Assembly: GCA_964579725.1 (NCBI GenBank)
Contig: CAZOHG010000007.1
Span: 22,057 to 86,056, forward strand
Source: CAZOHG01 sp964579725
Lineage (GTDB): Bacteria > Zhuqueibacterota > JdFR-76 > BMS3Abin05
Direction of reading: 5' to 3'
Length of the DNA: 64,000 nt
The notes under the pieces: generated by a model
Databases searched by the model: none
What the model saw: the letters and a program-made list of their open reading frames with translations, nothing else
What the model was told of the DNA's origin: nothing
Shown: positions 1-9,144 of the stretch, piece after piece
Position numbering within the stretch: position 1 is the first letter of the stretch
Layout of the letters: each line of letters begins with the position of its first letter
Position numbers and translations under genes: made by a program

Positions 1-87
1 AGCCTGAAGCGTTTTCCCCCGGAAAAAACCGATGACCGTGTGGGTGTTACCCACATCAATTGTCAGCAGTAAATCTCTCATTTTCAT
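1..87 (-). CDS. coaX: Type III pantothenate kinase, N-terminal fragment (runs off the window)
   Basis: Only the first 29 codons are in the window; the gene continues past base 1. The visible N-terminus contains LTIDVGNTHTVIGFF, the phosphate-1 motif (DxGNT) of the ASKHA-fold type III pantothenate kinases, which catalyse the first step of coenzyme A synthesis. The ATG at 87 is preferred over the in-frame ATG at 81 because AGGTGG lies 9 nt upstream of it. It follows birA by 16 bp on the same strand, and a birA-coaX pair is a common arrangement. The motif is clear but the rest of the protein cannot be checked. Confidence 0.85.
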   Translation of the reverse strand, partial: MKMRDLLLTIDVGNTHTVIGFFRGKTLQA

Positions 88-103
88 TCCCGTTAGCCAC
101 CTG

Positions 104-853
104 TTACAAAAACCACTCTTTCGGCAAGAGGTCTCCGGCGTAGACGATTTGCCTTTTTCGCCCTTTCCGAATGATCAAACCGCCGTGCGGGTCCATGCCC
201 TCGGCAACTCCCTCGATTTTCCGGCCGTTCTGAATCACTTGAACCGGTTCGCCCCACAAATTAGATTTCTGTACAAAAAATCGGCGAAGGGTTTCTTCCT
301 TTCCTGACTTGTAAAGCGCGTAAAAATCACCCAATTGGGCCAAGATGGCGCGAAAAAGCCTTTCTCGGTCCATGTCTTCTCCGCACGCCGCTTTGAGCGA
401 CGTGGCATGTCCGCCGTAGTCCTCGGAAAATTCCGTCGATTCTTGTTCCACATTCAGGCCGATTCCGGCCACCACCCATTGCCCCGGCTCCGGCTTGCCT
501 CGCTGTTCGAGTAAAATTCCCCCCACTTTTTTTCGACCGATCAAAATGTCATTTGGCCATTTAAGCTCCGGTTGGCAGGAGGTTGCCGTTTCAACCGCCC
601 GAACAACTGCCAGAGCTGCTGCTAAAACCAGTAAATAGTTTTTTTCAACCGGCCCGTTTTGCCTCCAAAGGACTGAAAAATAGAGGCCCTTTCCGCGGGG
701 CGAAAGCCACCTTCGTCCCAAACGTCCCCGGCCGGCCGTTTGTTCTTCCGCGCGAACCACCAGTCCTTCCGTTTTTTGTTCCTCGGGCAAATCCAGCAAA
801 AAGGAATTGGTGGAGCCGACGCTTTCGAGTAAAATAACTTTTTTTTCAATCAT
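104..853 (-). CDS. birA: Biotin--[acetyl-CoA-carboxylase] ligase
   Basis: 249 aa. Activates biotin to biotinyl-AMP and transfers it to the lysine of biotin carboxyl carrier domains. The biotinoyl-AMP motif GRGRLGRRW is at residues 41-49, KWPND at 98-102 and GGILLE just after, all in the usual order. There is no N-terminal winged-helix domain, so this is a class I (non-repressor) ligase rather than an E. coli-type bifunctional BirA. The ATG at 853 is used; a TTG six bases upstream (859) is the only nearby alternative and neither has a strong ribosome site. It lies between the PfkB kinase and coaX and is probably cotranscribed with them. Confidence 0.9.
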   Translation of the reverse strand: MIEKKVILLESVGSTNSFLLDLPEEQKTEGLVVRAEEQTAGRGRLGRRWLSPRGKGLYFSVLWRQNGPVEKNYLLVLAAALAVVRAVETATSCQPELKWPNDILIGRKKVGGILLEQRGKPEPGQWVVAGIGLNVEQESTEFSEDYGGHATSLKAACGEDMDRERLFRAILAQLGDFYALYKSGKEETLRRFFVQKSNLWGEPVQVIQNGRKIEGVAEGMDPHGGLIIRKGRKRQIVYAGDLLPKEWFL

Positions 854-913
854 TTGCAAGAAATTTTGCTAACTGACAAAACAGCGAAAGTCCGAGCCCT
901 GTGCCTTTTCGCG

Positions 914-1849
914 CTATTTTTTGGCTGCCCACTGCGGGTCAACCGTACGCTCGCGGTGCACTGCCAAAAAGGATCGCACCTCGTCTTCCGTGTACCGTGG
1001 TACCGCTCCGGGCAATGTGGCCACAAAAGCGGCCACGCCGTTGGCAAAATCCAGCGATTCTTCAAGAGAAGCTCCCGCCAGCCATTTGACGGTCAACGCT
1101 GCAATGAAAGCGTCTCCGGAACCGGTTGTGTCCACCGGTTCAATTCGAACACCGGGCGAATAGAATTGTCCCTCCGGCGCATAAAAACATGCCCCCTTTT
1201 CCCCAAGAGTCAGGCAAACTCCGGTAAGAGAAAATTCCTCCAACAACCATTGAAAAAAATCGGTCTCACCAAGAGTTTTCTTCTCCAAAAGGGCGCGCAG
1301 AGAGATGAGCTCGTCTTCATTCAATTTCAAAATATCCGTTAATTGCAGGGAACGCTCCACCACAGGACGCAATTCGGGAGGGAATTCCCGAAGGTTGGGA
1401 TCGAAGAGCTTTAGCCCCTTGGCCGCTCTGCTCACGAATTTCTGAATGGTTTGTCGGGCAGGGGACAAACGCTGTGCCAGCGTCCCGAACAAAACGGCAT
1501 CGACTTCGGTGGCAAGCCTCCCCAATTCCGGCGTCCACGTTAGGTAATCGAAGGCTTCGTCCTGCGCGCACTCAAAGGACGGCACGCCCCGAGCGTCCAA
1601 CCGAATGCGCACTTGCCCCGTGGGTTTTTCGGGATCTCGTTGAATAAAAGCGGTGTCCGCCCCGCGCTTTCGTACTTCACGAAGAATTTCGTCTCCGGCG
1701 GCATCTTCACCAACGCGACTTACAATAATCGGAATGTCGCCCAATTGCCCGGCGTGGAAGGCGTAATTGGCCGTTGCGCCCCCCAAAAAACGCGCATTAG
1801 GGTACACATCCCACAAAATCTCACCGACACCCGCGATTTTTTTATTCAC
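914..1849 (-). CDS. PfkB-family carbohydrate kinase (fructokinase-like)
   Basis: 311 aa, the normal length for the ribokinase/PfkB family. The N-terminal substrate-binding signature GEILWDVYP followed by LGGATANYAFHAGQLG (residues 9-37) and the C-terminal DTTGSGDAF (240-248, with Asp247 as expected catalytic base) are both present. The N-terminus resembles fructokinases, so phosphorylation of fructose or a related ketose is the best guess; specificity cannot be read from sequence. Start is GTG at 1849, with AAAGGG about 8 nt upstream. It follows the M50 protease gene by 12 bp. Confidence 0.85.
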   Translation of the reverse strand: MNKKIAGVGEILWDVYPNARFLGGATANYAFHAGQLGDIPIIVSRVGEDAAGDEILREVRKRGADTAFIQRDPEKPTGQVRIRLDARGVPSFECAQDEAFDYLTWTPELGRLATEVDAVLFGTLAQRLSPARQTIQKFVSRAAKGLKLFDPNLREFPPELRPVVERSLQLTDILKLNEDELISLRALLEKKTLGETDFFQWLLEEFSLTGVCLTLGEKGACFYAPEGQFYSPGVRIEPVDTTGSGDAFIAALTVKWLAGASLEESLDFANGVAAFVATLPGAVPRYTEDEVRSFLAVHRERTVDPQWAAKK

Positions 1850-1861
1850 AAAATTGGCCCT

Positions 1862-2728
1862 TTAAATTTTAAATGGAACCGGTGTAAACGACAGAAAAAA
1901 AATCACCATGACAAAAATGCCCAAAACCAGTCGTTTCTTCCCAACCGGCGTCCAATCGTCCAACGGAGGCGGGTGCTTAAAGGCAAAAACGACAATAAAA
2001 ACGATCATGAGCGCCCAGCCCCAATAGAAAAAAATGAGAATCACCGCAAAAGCAAGCAGACTCAGGTAAAAAACAAGGCGACTTTTTCTTCCCCCCAACA
2101 TGGCGTACACCACGTGTCCACCGTCCAACTGCCCGACCGGCAGCAGGTTGAGCGCCGTAACCAGCAGCCCCACCCAGCCGGCGTAAGCGGCGGGATGCAA
2201 AACCACATCGTACCCTTTGGGAACGGGACCGACAATCCAGTACGAGAGAAATTTAAAGAGAAGAGAATCACCCAATTGCAAGGTACCTTGACTGAGTCCG
2301 GAAAGCGGGACAACAGAGGAATGAGCCAGACCGTAAATCGTCACGGGAATAGCCACGAACAGACCGGCCAGAGGGCCGGCCACCCCCACGTCAAATAGAG
2401 CTTTTCGATTGGGAACGACGTGTTCCATTCGGATTACGGCCCCCAGGGTTCCAAAAGGGGGTAACGGCATGGGAATAAAATAGGGCAGTGTAGCCCGAAT
2501 ACCGTACCGTCGGGCCGCCACATAGTGGCCCATTTCATGACAGAAAAGAATACCCATGAGTGACAGAACGTACGTCCAGCTATTGCTGACAAAATAGGTG
2601 GACGCCACGGTCAGCAAAAACAGGAGAATATTCAGCCACACGCGATCGCTTCGCAAAAAAGAAAAAAAGCGGTTGCGCCTCCGGTAGGCTTCGTAATCGA
2701 ATGACGGGGAATCGTACGGATTATTCAT
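1862..2728 (-). CDS. Site-2-type intramembrane metalloprotease (peptidase M50 family)
   Basis: 288 aa integral membrane protein with several hydrophobic segments. The zinc motif HEMGH is at residues 64-68 and the second ligand motif NLLPVGQLDGGH is near 194-205 (Asp202), the pair that defines M50/S2P proteases. No PDZ domain is visible, so it is closer to the EGY/S2P-like short forms than to RseP. The physiological substrate is unknown. Neighbours are metabolic genes and give no hint. The start ATG has only a distant purine-rich site, so the exact N-terminus is moderately certain. Confidence 0.85.
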   Translation of the reverse strand: MNNPYDSPSFDYEAYRRRNRFFSFLRSDRVWLNILLFLLTVASTYFVSNSWTYVLSLMGILFCHEMGHYVAARRYGIRATLPYFIPMPLPPFGTLGAVIRMEHVVPNRKALFDVGVAGPLAGLFVAIPVTIYGLAHSSVVPLSGLSQGTLQLGDSLLFKFLSYWIVGPVPKGYDVVLHPAAYAGWVGLLVTALNLLPVGQLDGGHVVYAMLGGRKSRLVFYLSLLAFAVILIFFYWGWALMIVFIVVFAFKHPPPLDDWTPVGKKRLVLGIFVMVIFFLSFTPVPFKI

Positions 2729-2766
2729 GAGATGAAGGGTCTTTCCTTTTCCCCGTTGCCAGCCGA

Positions 2767-3573
2767 TTAAAAAACTTCAACCAAATCCCCTTTCTTCAGG
2801 CCCGTCATTTCCGCGGCACTGCTTTTAAAAATCGAAAATCCAATGAATCCTGAGCTGTCGGGGTACGCCTGCAAACCACGCCCCGATTCCGAGTAGAAGG
2901 TTTCGGCCATTCCTTTGAGTTGGAACTCCCCGACGCGCACCGTTACGGCCTTTTTTTCGGCCAATTTTTGCACCCACCCCACCGGGATATTTGAAATGAG
3001 ATTGCCAAAACGGTCGATGTGAAGAATTTGACCCGAAATCTTGTCGCCCAAATTTTGGGCAATGGGAAAAAATCCGGGGTCGAAATCCTGGATTTCCCGC
3101 CCCATCTCGGAAAAGGTTAAGCCGGACAAATACTGGCCGGCCACGGGGGCAAAAATATCGCGCCCGTGAAAAGTGGCGCTGATTTCGGGCAGAAAAAATT
3201 GCTTGTCGGTAATTTCGAATACCCGAAATAATTTTTCGCGCTGAAAAATTGGAGCCAGAACGCCGTTGTCCGGTGCAAGAAAAGCGTATTTTTCCGTCTC
3301 CACCCCAATGACGCGACGGTCTGTGCCCACTCCGGGATCTACAATGATAGCGAACAACGTGTTTTCCGGAAAATAGCGGTAGGTTGTAAGCAAAACAAAC
3401 GCGGCTTCGTCAATATCCTGAGGCGAAATGCTGTGAGAGATGTCCACAATTTGGACGCGGGGAGAAAAATGCAATACCACTCCCTTGACAACGCCGACGT
3501 AGCCGTCCCGGTCACCAAAATCGGTCAAAAGACCCAAAACCGCATTGTCCTCGGAACGCAAGAATTCGTTCAT
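2767..3573 (-). CDS. SAM hydrolase / SAM hydroxide adenosyltransferase (DUF62 family)
   Basis: 268 aa. The family splits S-adenosylmethionine into adenosine and methionine using water, and is related to fluorinases and chlorinases. Family signatures seen are LLTDFGDRDGYVG near the N-terminus, IVDISH, DPGVGTDRR and FHGRDIFAP, including the Asp, Arg and His positions of the DUF62 catalytic triad. No halogenase-specific insertion is apparent, so the hydrolase is favoured. The ATG overlaps the ROK kinase stop codon (ATGA, 4 bp) and has AGGAG immediately upstream, so translation is probably coupled. Confidence 0.85.
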   Translation of the reverse strand: MNEFLRSEDNAVLGLLTDFGDRDGYVGVVKGVVLHFSPRVQIVDISHSISPQDIDEAAFVLLTTYRYFPENTLFAIIVDPGVGTDRRVIGVETEKYAFLAPDNGVLAPIFQREKLFRVFEITDKQFFLPEISATFHGRDIFAPVAGQYLSGLTFSEMGREIQDFDPGFFPIAQNLGDKISGQILHIDRFGNLISNIPVGWVQKLAEKKAVTVRVGEFQLKGMAETFYSESGRGLQAYPDSSGFIGFSIFKSSAAEMTGLKKGDLVEVF

Positions 3574-4460
3574 TGGCTCCTCTCCAAAATGAGTGCGGCC
3601 GCGCCAAAAATGGCCGCTTCTTCTCCGAGGCGAGATTTGAGGATTTTTACGTGTTCCCGGGGGTTCGGGTTAATATTGTCCTCGATTTGTTTCCGCATTT
3701 CCGGTTCAAAGAGATCGAAGGCATGACTAATGGAGCCACCCACAACAACGGCGTCCGGGTCAAGAAAATTGACCATGTGGGCAATAATCCGCCCCAGATG
3801 AAAGCCAAATTCCTGCCAGGAATTTAGCGCCGCTTCTTCTCCCAAACGTGCCCGGGATTCGATTTCCGGTCCGATGACTTTTTGTCCGGAATGTTTCTCG
3901 TACAACCTGGCCAACCCGCGGCCCGAAATAATTTCTTCAAATTGTGTGTTGTTGTAAGGCGACAGGTAAATTTCGCCCGCCGTTCCGGTGGCGCCCTCGA
4001 AGATTTTTCGGTTCAGTACAACACCACATCCAAACCCTGTGCCCAGTGTGAGCCCAATGACAATGTCCGATTGGCGAGCCGACCCAAAAACGGCCTCTCC
4101 GAGGGCAAAAACGTTGGCGTCATTGTTGATTTTAACGGGCAGGTGCAACCGTTCGGCCACGCGCCGGGCAACCGGGTAGCCGTGCAAAGTGGGGAGATTG
4201 TTCGGAGTCAGCAAAACCCCCTGTTTCGCGTCCAACGGGCCGGGCAGTCCTAATCCTACGCCTGCAATGTGCTCCAAAGAGACAGGGGCATTTTTCAACG
4301 CCGCTTGTAAAACCTGCACCAAATTTTCTTCTATTTCGTCTTGCGCCCGATTGGCTTCGGTAGCGGTACGGTAAATGTCCCCCAAAAGCTCCCCTTCGTC
4401 CGAAACCAGAGCGGCAGAAATTTTGGTTCCACCGACGTCAACACCCAAGGCTGCTTTCAT
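3570..4460 (-). CDS. ROK-family sugar kinase, zinc cluster absent
   Basis: 296 aa. The ATP-binding motif GVDVGGTK (6-13), the INNDANVFALGE segment with catalytic Asp114, and GTGFGCGVV (140-148) identify a ROK-family kinase of the glucokinase/NagK type. Most ROK members carry E-x-G-H plus a CxCGxxGC zinc cluster after residue 160. Here the region reads GTAGEIYLSPYNN and then runs straight to ISGRGL: the His and all the cluster cysteines are missing. The kinase core is intact, so an active but atypical sugar kinase is likely. ATG at 4460 is preferred to an upstream TTG. It overlaps the SAM hydrolase by 4 bp. Confidence 0.8.
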   Translation of the reverse strand: MKAALGVDVGGTKISAALVSDEGELLGDIYRTATEANRAQDEIEENLVQVLQAALKNAPVSLEHIAGVGLGLPGPLDAKQGVLLTPNNLPTLHGYPVARRVAERLHLPVKINNDANVFALGEAVFGSARQSDIVIGLTLGTGFGCGVVLNRKIFEGATGTAGEIYLSPYNNTQFEEIISGRGLARLYEKHSGQKVIGPEIESRARLGEEAALNSWQEFGFHLGRIIAHMVNFLDPDAVVVGGSISHAFDLFEPEMRKQIEDNINPNPREHVKILKSRLGEEAAIFGAAALILERSQ

Positions 4461-4705
4461 CTGCAATTTATTTCCTTAGCCATTCAAAAACCTGAAACTT
4501 GTTTCGTCTTCCGCTTAAAATGGTGGCTTCGCGTTCCTACAGTTCAACTGCCCCATTTGTTTTCGTGCTAAAATTACCTCACATAATCCACCATAAGGAT
4601 TTATTAAATATAAAAGCGGATGTGTCAAAATGCAAGGCAATTACACATTTGGGCAAAAACCGGGTGGGAATGCGGCGCGGCCACCCATAGCAGCGCCACT
4701 CGCCC

Positions 4706-5914
4706 TCAAGAGATCGGAGCTGTTTCGCGCAGAAAAAGAGCCAACAAAAAAGAGATCGAAAGAAGCCCGATTAAAAATACAATGGAAGCCGAGTACCCGA
4801 AAGCGGATTTGTGCAGCATTTCCATAATGGGCACAATTCCGACGGCGGCCCCATTTCCCAAAAGCTGTAAATAGGCCACCGAAACACCGGCGTAAGCCGC
4901 CCCGGTAATTTCAGCCGACATGGTTAACATAATAGGCAGTGCGGAGATGAGAAAAAAGCCGATCAACAGACTATTCAGAAAATGGATTCTGTACGAATGG
5001 CCAAACAATAAAATCATCATACCCGCCATGCCAATGACACTGGCCAGAATAATGAAGGGTTTGCGGCGGCGAATGCTGTCGGAAATGAGCGGAATGACAA
5101 GGCAACCCACCATCCCGCTGAGCACCAACATGCCGGAAATGGTGCCTGCGTCGGTCATTGAAATGCCGTGAAATTCATTCAAAATCTTCTCCAACCAGGT
5201 GGCCAGCCCGTTGAATGTCCCAATTCCAATCAGTGCAATAAAACCCAATAAAACAAAATCACGCATTTTAAACAGATTTTTCACCCCACTAAAATAGCTG
5301 ACAGGGATGTCTTGAGCGGCTGTTTTGGTTTCCACCAAAGGGCACGGTTTGGCCAGGGCAAGAAAGACAATCACACCCACGATTCCGAGACCTGCGTACG
5401 CAAGCAGCATTTTTTCGAATCCCAGGGCGTGTACCAAGGCCGGTGTTCCCCCCAATCCTACAATCATTCCAATGAAAAGCGCCAAAGACCCCAAGCCCAC
5501 CGCTGTGGCTTCTTCCTGCTCGGGAAACCAACCGACGGCCAGTTTGGTTACCCCGTTTAAAACGAAGGGTTGCCCCAGGGAAATGCCAATCTGCGAAAGC
5601 AGCAAAACGGTGTAGCTGGCTGGATTTAGGAGGCGCAGAGTTGCAAAAACAGCCGCCAGCACCGCTCCAAGCCCCACGCTAAAGCGGTAGCCCTTTTTGT
5701 CAATAATAAAACCGGAAGGAATGGAAAGAAACACGTACATTAGAGGAAAAACCAGTGCCAGCCACCCCACGCGCATCGCCGAAACAGCCAGTTTCTTTTC
5801 GACAAACGTGTCGATAGAGGCGAAATTGAGCCAGTACATTTGCGTTAAAGCCGCAATGAGCATGTACGCCCCCAATACAATCCAGCGGTATCCCGAGACA
5901 GATTTCTTTTCCAT
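4706..5914 (-). CDS. Major facilitator superfamily transporter (FLVCR/DIRC2-like)
   Basis: 402 aa polytopic membrane protein consistent with 12 transmembrane segments. The loop after TM2, reading SGFIIDKKGYRFS, is the MFS motif-A region, and the opening segment (MYWLNFASIDTF) resembles the FLVCR/DIRC2 branch. The substrate is not predictable. The ATG at 5914 has AGGGAG about 7 nt upstream and gives a normal MFS N-terminus; an upstream in-frame start at 5953 would add 13 hydrophilic residues with no ribosome site. It lies 46 bp downstream of mscS. The 245 bp between its end and the ROK gene show no clear feature. Confidence 0.8.
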   Translation of the reverse strand: MEKKSVSGYRWIVLGAYMLIAALTQMYWLNFASIDTFVEKKLAVSAMRVGWLALVFPLMYVFLSIPSGFIIDKKGYRFSVGLGAVLAAVFATLRLLNPASYTVLLLSQIGISLGQPFVLNGVTKLAVGWFPEQEEATAVGLGSLALFIGMIVGLGGTPALVHALGFEKMLLAYAGLGIVGVIVFLALAKPCPLVETKTAAQDIPVSYFSGVKNLFKMRDFVLLGFIALIGIGTFNGLATWLEKILNEFHGISMTDAGTISGMLVLSGMVGCLVIPLISDSIRRRKPFIILASVIGMAGMMILLFGHSYRIHFLNSLLIGFFLISALPIMLTMSAEITGAAYAGVSVAYLQLLGNGAAVGIVPIMEMLHKSAFGYSASIVFLIGLLSISFLLALFLRETAPIS

Positions 5915-5960
5915 TGTTTTTTCTCCCTGGGCGGCCTGCCGCAGCAATGACAAAGCCGCG

Positions 5961-6632
5961 TCAGTTTTTATTTTGGCCGGTTTTTAGTTTTGAAATTTCT
6001 TCCATGTAACTGAAATTGACAATTTTATTTTTGCTTAAATCCACATTCGGCACAATAATAATCGCTTGATCTTCCAGAAAAAATTTAGACCGGCGGATTC
6101 CGATCTCCTTAACCGTGACCATTTCGCCCGAGGGTAATTTGATCTTGTCACCTACACGAAAGGGCTGATCCACCATGATTAGAAAACCTGCAATGAGATT
6201 GGCAATGGTGTCCTGCGCGGCCAACGCAATGGCCAGTGAGCTGACCCCCAGCGTGGCCACCAAGGCGCTAATATTTATTCCAAACAAACTCAGGAGCGTA
6301 ATAAAAGCTACCGACCACAATACCACGATGGTCAAGCGTTGAAAAAGCGGCAGGAATTTGTCGTCCAAAGTCGACTGCGTTTTTTGGACGACATTTTCAT
6401 TGTACCAGCGGAAAAATCCCGCAAAAACCTTGTGAAAAAAGAGAGTAATCGCAAATGTCAAAAATGTGTAAAATGTGCGCGTTACGGCGTGGTCCCAATT
6501 GGGCGTCACGTGAGGGCGCGCCCAAAGCGCGTAGGCCAAATAGGCAAAGAGAAAAGCAACCGCTAACAAAAAAGAGAAGGCACTTTTTCGGATAATCGTA
6601 TTTCCTACGGATTTGGATTTTGGCGTGGGCAT
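5961..6632 (-). CDS. MscS-family mechanosensitive channel
   Basis: 223 aa with two or three hydrophobic N-terminal segments followed by the pore helix and start of the MscS beta domain. The glycine/alanine-rich pore helix (LGVSSLAIALAAQDTIANL) and the downstream QPFRVGDKIKL and IIIVPN motifs are characteristic. It lacks most of the C-terminal alpha/beta cage of E. coli MscS, so it is a short form. The role is release of osmolytes under hypo-osmotic stress. ATG at 6632 has GAGGA about 9 nt upstream. It is divergent from the GH5 gene; about 150 bp separate the two starts. Confidence 0.85.
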   Translation of the reverse strand: MPTPKSKSVGNTIIRKSAFSFLLAVAFLFAYLAYALWARPHVTPNWDHAVTRTFYTFLTFAITLFFHKVFAGFFRWYNENVVQKTQSTLDDKFLPLFQRLTIVVLWSVAFITLLSLFGINISALVATLGVSSLAIALAAQDTIANLIAGFLIMVDQPFRVGDKIKLPSGEMVTVKEIGIRRSKFFLEDQAIIIVPNVDLSKNKIVNFSYMEEISKLKTGQNKN

Positions 6633-6779
6633 GGGGTTTTTCCTCGCTTGTTGACCTATTAAATTGTTGCGTTGAACAGCGATTTAAAAAATAGCTGTTT
6701 TTTGCGCCCAAAATTTTTATTTTAATATAGGGAATTCCCCTTTTGAAGTCAAGCAATTGCCTGTATTTTGAGGAAAACC

Positions 6780-7832
6780 ATGCGACCGCACGTTATTCTT
6801 TTCACGGCTCAGATTCTTTGCGCCGCCTTTTTGGTTTTGAGCTGCGGCAAAAATTCGGCATCTTTGGTGGACATTTCCAAAGAACCGCTCCCGCCCGTTG
6901 ACCCGTTCACGCAAAACCAGAGATTAGGACGCGGCATGAATTTGGGCAATGCCCTCGAAGCGCCAAACGAGGGTGACTGGGGAGTGATTCTGAAGGAATC
7001 TTATTTCCAGGCCATTAAAACCGCCGGTTTCACATCGATTCGCCTCCCCGTTCGGTGGTCTGCGCACGCAAAAGAGACGCCACCCTACACCATTGACCCC
7101 CATTTTTTCGCCCGTGTGGATTGGGCTGTGCACCAAGCGCTTTCGCGGAAGCTTTTGCTCGTTTTGAATATTCACCACTACGAAGCTCTCATGGAAAATC
7201 CAACTACCCAAAAAGCGCGGTTTTTGGGACTGTGGACACAAATTGCCGAGCACTACCAAAACTCTCCACCGGAGCTTCTTTTCGAAATCCTTAATGAACC
7301 GCACGGCAACCTGACCCCTTCTCTCTGGAATCTCCTTCTTGCGGACGCCCTTTCCGTCATTCGCCGATCCAATCCCGCCCGCACCGTCATTATCGGCACG
7401 GCCAATTGGGGCGGGCTCGGCGCACTTGATTACCTGACAATTCCGGCTGAGGAGCAAAACGCCATTGTGACGATTCACTATTACGAGCCGTTCCATTTCA
7501 CCCACCAGGGAGCCGAATGGGTAGCGGGAAGTCAGGCCTGACTGGGTACAAAATGGAACGCTTCCCCGCAAGAAGTGGCCGCAATGAACCGCGATTTTGA
7601 CCGAATCGCGGTCTGGGCGAACGAACATAACCGTCCGATTTACATTGGTGAGTTCGGTGCCTATTCCAAAGCCGATTTGGTCTCACGCACTCTCTGGACG
7701 AACGCCGTTGCGCGGGCGGCAGAGGCGCGGCATTTTAGCTGGGCCTATTGGGAATTTTGTGCGGGATTCGGCGCGTTCGATTCCCAGACTGAAAAGTGGA
7801 TTCCCCAATTGCTTTCCGCTTTAATTCCGTAG
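6780..7832 (+). pseudogene. Glycoside hydrolase family 5 lipoprotein interrupted by in-frame TGA
   Basis: The full frame is 350 residues when the internal stop is read through. It has a lipoprotein signal peptide with Cys22 after LVLS, then a GH5 (beta-) barrel: GMNLGNALE (52-60), IRLPVRW, NIHHYE, acid/base Glu173 in ILNEPHG, HYYEPFHFTHQGAEW, and nucleophile Glu291 in YIGEFG. Codon 254 (7539-7541) is TGA exactly where a Trp is expected (GSQA-x-LGTKW). The frame is unbroken afterwards and keeps all conserved positions, so a single TGG-to-TGA change or a sequencing error explains it. Termination there would lose the nucleophile. ATG 6780 has AGG 6 nt upstream. The likely substrate is a beta-glucan, cellulose or mannan. 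Confidence 0.85.
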
Positions 7833-7944
7833 AAGAACGCTTTTATTGGCCTTAAAATAATCGAAAAGATGGGGTTGTAAGCCTCATTTTTTAAAAAGGT
7901 TAGGCCGTTTGATTTCTTAATCTGCAAACCATGTGACAAACACC

Positions 7945-9024
7945 TCACAGCTTGTCGTAATCTAAGGCCTTTTCTTCTCCGCGCAAGACGCGAAGGGCGC
8001 CTTCGGCCAAAGCCTTCATTTCAAATTCGCCCGGGGTGCGTTTAACCGGCGCAATAAAGCGGACGCGAGCTTCAATCCAGTCGGTCAGGCGCCTCGAATG
8101 AGCCAAACCGCCGGTCAAAATAATGGCGTCCAATCGACCACTGAGAACCGAAGCCATGGCTGCAATTTCCTTGGCAATCTGGTAAGCCATGGCCTCGTAG
8201 ACTTCCTCTGCCGCAGTGTCTCCCGCTTCAATCCCTTTTTCCACGTCTTGAGCATCGTGCGTTCCCAGATAGGCCACCAGGCCGCCCTCCCCCATTACCA
8301 GACGGCGCATCTGTCGTTCCGAATATTTTCCTGAGAAACAGAGTGAAATAAATCCCTGGAGCGGCAGCGTCCCGGTGCGCTCCGGACTGAAGGGTCCCGC
8401 GCTGGAGGCGTCGTTCACATCCACAATCCGACCGCTTTTCACGGGCGCCACGGAAATTCCGCCTCCCAAATGCGCCACCACAAAACGACTTTCCCCAAGG
8501 GGAATCCCCATTTCAGCCGCCACCCAGCGACTAACGGCGTGAATATTGAGCGTGTGCGCCAAACTCTTTCGTTCCAAAAGAGGATGGCCGGAATAGCGCG
8601 CCAGAGGCTCAAACTCGTCTACGGAAATCGGGTCGACCACGTAGGCCGGACAAGCAGCCTGTTTTGCCACAAAGTCAGCAAGAGCGCACCCCAAATTAGA
8701 GGCGTGTTCGCCTTGAATGCCCTGACGCGCATCGTCGAGCATTTGCTTCGTTACCCGGTAGGTTCCGCCGGGCAACGGACGCAGCAGTCCCCCGCGTCCC
8801 ACAGCTGCGTCCAACGAGGTAAAATCCAGCCCGCGGCGTGTGGCCAAATCCAGAATGGCGTGTTGCCGAAACTCCAGTTGATCCCAAACAGACGAAAATT
8901 GCTTCAATTCCTCCCGCGCGTGTGAAATGGTTTCCTCCCAGACGGGTGTATTTTCTTCAAAAAGCGCCATTTTTGTGGAAGTCGAACCCGGATTTATGAC
9001 CAATATTTGGTACGGTTTTGCCAT
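7945..9024 (-). CDS. buk: Butyrate kinase
   Basis: 359 aa. The N-terminal NPGSTSTKMALFEEN motif, the HLGGGISVAPVKSGRIVDVNDA segment and the C-terminal GGLAHS and EGALRVLRGEE motifs are those of butyrate/acetate-kinase-family enzymes of the butyrate type. It converts butyryl (or branched-chain acyl) phosphate and ADP to the acid and ATP. No phosphotransbutyrylase gene is next to it. ATG at 9024 has GGAGG 5 nt upstream; a TTG at 9036 is rejected. It faces the GH5 gene end-to-end across 112 bp with no convincing terminator. Confidence 0.9.
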   Translation of the reverse strand: MAKPYQILVINPGSTSTKMALFEENTPVWEETISHAREELKQFSSVWDQLEFRQHAILDLATRRGLDFTSLDAAVGRGGLLRPLPGGTYRVTKQMLDDARQGIQGEHASNLGCALADFVAKQAACPAYVVDPISVDEFEPLARYSGHPLLERKSLAHTLNIHAVSRWVAAEMGIPLGESRFVVAHLGGGISVAPVKSGRIVDVNDASSAGPFSPERTGTLPLQGFISLCFSGKYSERQMRRLVMGEGGLVAYLGTHDAQDVEKGIEAGDTAAEEVYEAMAYQIAKEIAAMASVLSGRLDAIILTGGLAHSRRLTDWIEARVRFIAPVKRTPGEFEMKALAEGALRVLRGEEKALDYDKL

Positions 9025-9144
9025 CTTTTCCTCCAAATCGATTTACGCTTTTTGTTAAAAATACGGATTTTAGGGGGAAATTGAAAGTATTTTTTCGGGG
9101 AGGAAAAACAAAATCTCTGACTTTCTCAAATGTCAGCCACTGCG

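Noticed and set aside
1613..2398. 261-codon open frame on the plus strand
   Set aside because: Antisense to the PfkB kinase and M50 protease genes, whose motifs are clear; its product is low-complexity and basic with no recognisable domain.
7539..7541. TGA as a tryptophan codon (genetic code 4/25)
   Set aside because: Intact genes such as those ending at 11929 and 19601 use TGA as stop, so a genome-wide reassignment is excluded.
6924..7628. 234-codon open frame on the minus strand
   Set aside because: Antisense to the GH5 gene, whose catalytic motifs are all on the plus strand.
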